The position numbers and the translations under genes were made by a program. Of a stretch of 5,659 nucleotides of DNA, positions 5,265 through 5,659 are shown in pieces (positions within the stretch are counted from its first letter, which is position 1; every line of letters starts with the position of its first letter). Below the pieces are notes generated by a model. The model saw nothing but the letters and a program-made list of their open reading frames with translations, had not been told where the DNA came from and did not search any database. This DNA comes from DATKWV01 sp035529405 (GTDB taxonomy: Bacteria > Planctomycetota > Phycisphaerae > Sedimentisphaerales > Anaerobacaceae): positions 1-5,659 of the forward strand of contig DATKWV010000139.1 in assembly GCA_035529405.1 (NCBI GenBank), in the 5' to 3' direction.

Positions 5265-5659
5265 ATGCCCATCGAGGCAACAGTCAATAAGGTGTCGGCC
5301 CACAAGTCATTTATCAACGCGGCCCTCAGAGTCGAAGAGGTAATCGGCAAGCTGCCGGGCGCGACCTTCGGAGATGACTGCACGCCACTGGAACACTTTT
5401 TCGAGGACGGACTCTATATCCGCAAAATGACAGCTCCCAAAGGGATGTTCAACGTCAGCAAGCTGCACAAAACCACCCATCCATTCTTTATTCTCACAGG
5501 GGACGTATCCATACTGACAGAAAAAGGGCCAATCCGAATCAGGGGGCCTTTTTTTGGCATGACCAGGGCAGGGACCAAGCGGGTTGTTTATTTCCACGAA
5601 GAGACTGTCTGGCTCACCGTGCATGCAACAAAAGAAACAGACCTTAAAAAAATCGAGGA
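5265..5659 (+). CDS. Cupin-like phage protein (3' end outside window)
   Basis: The ATG follows the GNAT-like stop (5261-5263) by one base and has GGAGG at 5254-5258. The frame stays open to the window end, showing 131 residues. The protein starts helical (8-29), then becomes a compact beta barrel. Visible hallmarks are C39-T-P-L-E-H at 39-44, 'H68-K-T-T-H72-P-F-F-I-L-T-G-D-V-S-I-L-T', 'A-G-T-K-R-V-V-Y-F-H111-E-E-T-V-W' and 'T-V-H120-A-T-K-E-T-D-L'. This set of residues is a recurrent cupin-like family in phage genomes, which I recognise from memory. H68, H72, H111 and possibly H120 are candidate metal ligands, although the spacing is not that of the textbook cupin motif. No enzymatic role is established. 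The DLKKIE ending is close to where this family normally stops, so only a few residues may be missing. It probably works with, or is simply carried with, the GNAT-like gene next to it. Confidence 0.65.
   Translation, partial: MPIEATVNKVSAHKSFINAALRVEEVIGKLPGATFGDDCTPLEHFFEDGLYIRKMTAPKGMFNVSKLHKTTHPFFILTGDVSILTEKGPIRIRGPFFGMTRAGTKRVVYFHEETVWLTVHATKETDLKKIE

Noticed and set aside
5521..5555. Terminator-like structure (AAAAAGGG-CC paired with GGCC-TTTTTTT) inside the cupin-like gene
   Set aside because: It lies inside a conserved coding stretch (E-K-G-P-I-R-I-R-G-P-F-F), the stem is imperfect with a bulged G, and the T run encodes the F-F of the protein. Chance similarity is more likely, although weak premature termination cannot be excluded.

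Overview
The window is part of the virion-structure (late) region of a tailed double-stranded DNA phage or prophage. All eight recognisable genes lie on the + strand and are packed head to tail with tiny gaps or 1-4 base overlaps. I see no tRNA, CRISPR array, insertion sequence, attachment site, integrase or host housekeeping gene. The neck parts (a head-tail adaptor and a large nozzle-type protein) point to a short-tailed, podovirus-like virion. The host cannot be named. Coding sequence is mostly in the mid to high 50s % GC with recognisable Shine-Dalgarno sites, so any mid-GC bacterium with standard bacterial translation is possible. Whether this is a free phage or a prophage cannot be told from this piece.

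Layout: (1) 1-649, the 3' end of a beta-rich, probably surface-exposed virion protein whose start lies upstream. (2) 671-699, a GC-rich hairpin with a short T run, the only sizeable intergenic gap and a likely terminator or attenuator. (3) 712-1323, a head-tail adaptor. (4) 1334-1585, a small unknown protein. (5) 1591-2508, a tail-fibre-like protein with an unexpected N-terminal membrane-type helix and an AT-rich C-terminal tip. (6) 2509-4431, the tail nozzle/stabilisation protein carrying an inserted beta module. (7) 4431-4820, a small helix-plus-beta phage protein. (8) 4817-5263, a GNAT-fold-like protein without the usual acetyl-CoA loop. (9) 5265-5659, a cupin-like small phage protein cut by the window end.

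Inferred assembly: the adaptor docks on the portal at the capsid vertex, the nozzle closes the tail below it, and the fibre attaches near that junction to contact the host. The last three genes are companions often seen near such modules but have no firm role. Overlapping stops and starts suggest one transcript with translational coupling from the adaptor onward, with the 671-699 hairpin possibly lowering its output relative to the upstream gene. The most noteworthy points are the hydrophobic anchor on the fibre, the sharp GC drop in the fibre tip (about 34% against 57-59% around it, hand-counted), the domain inserted in the nozzle, and the degenerate acyltransferase-like gene. I found no clear sign of an entirely new system.
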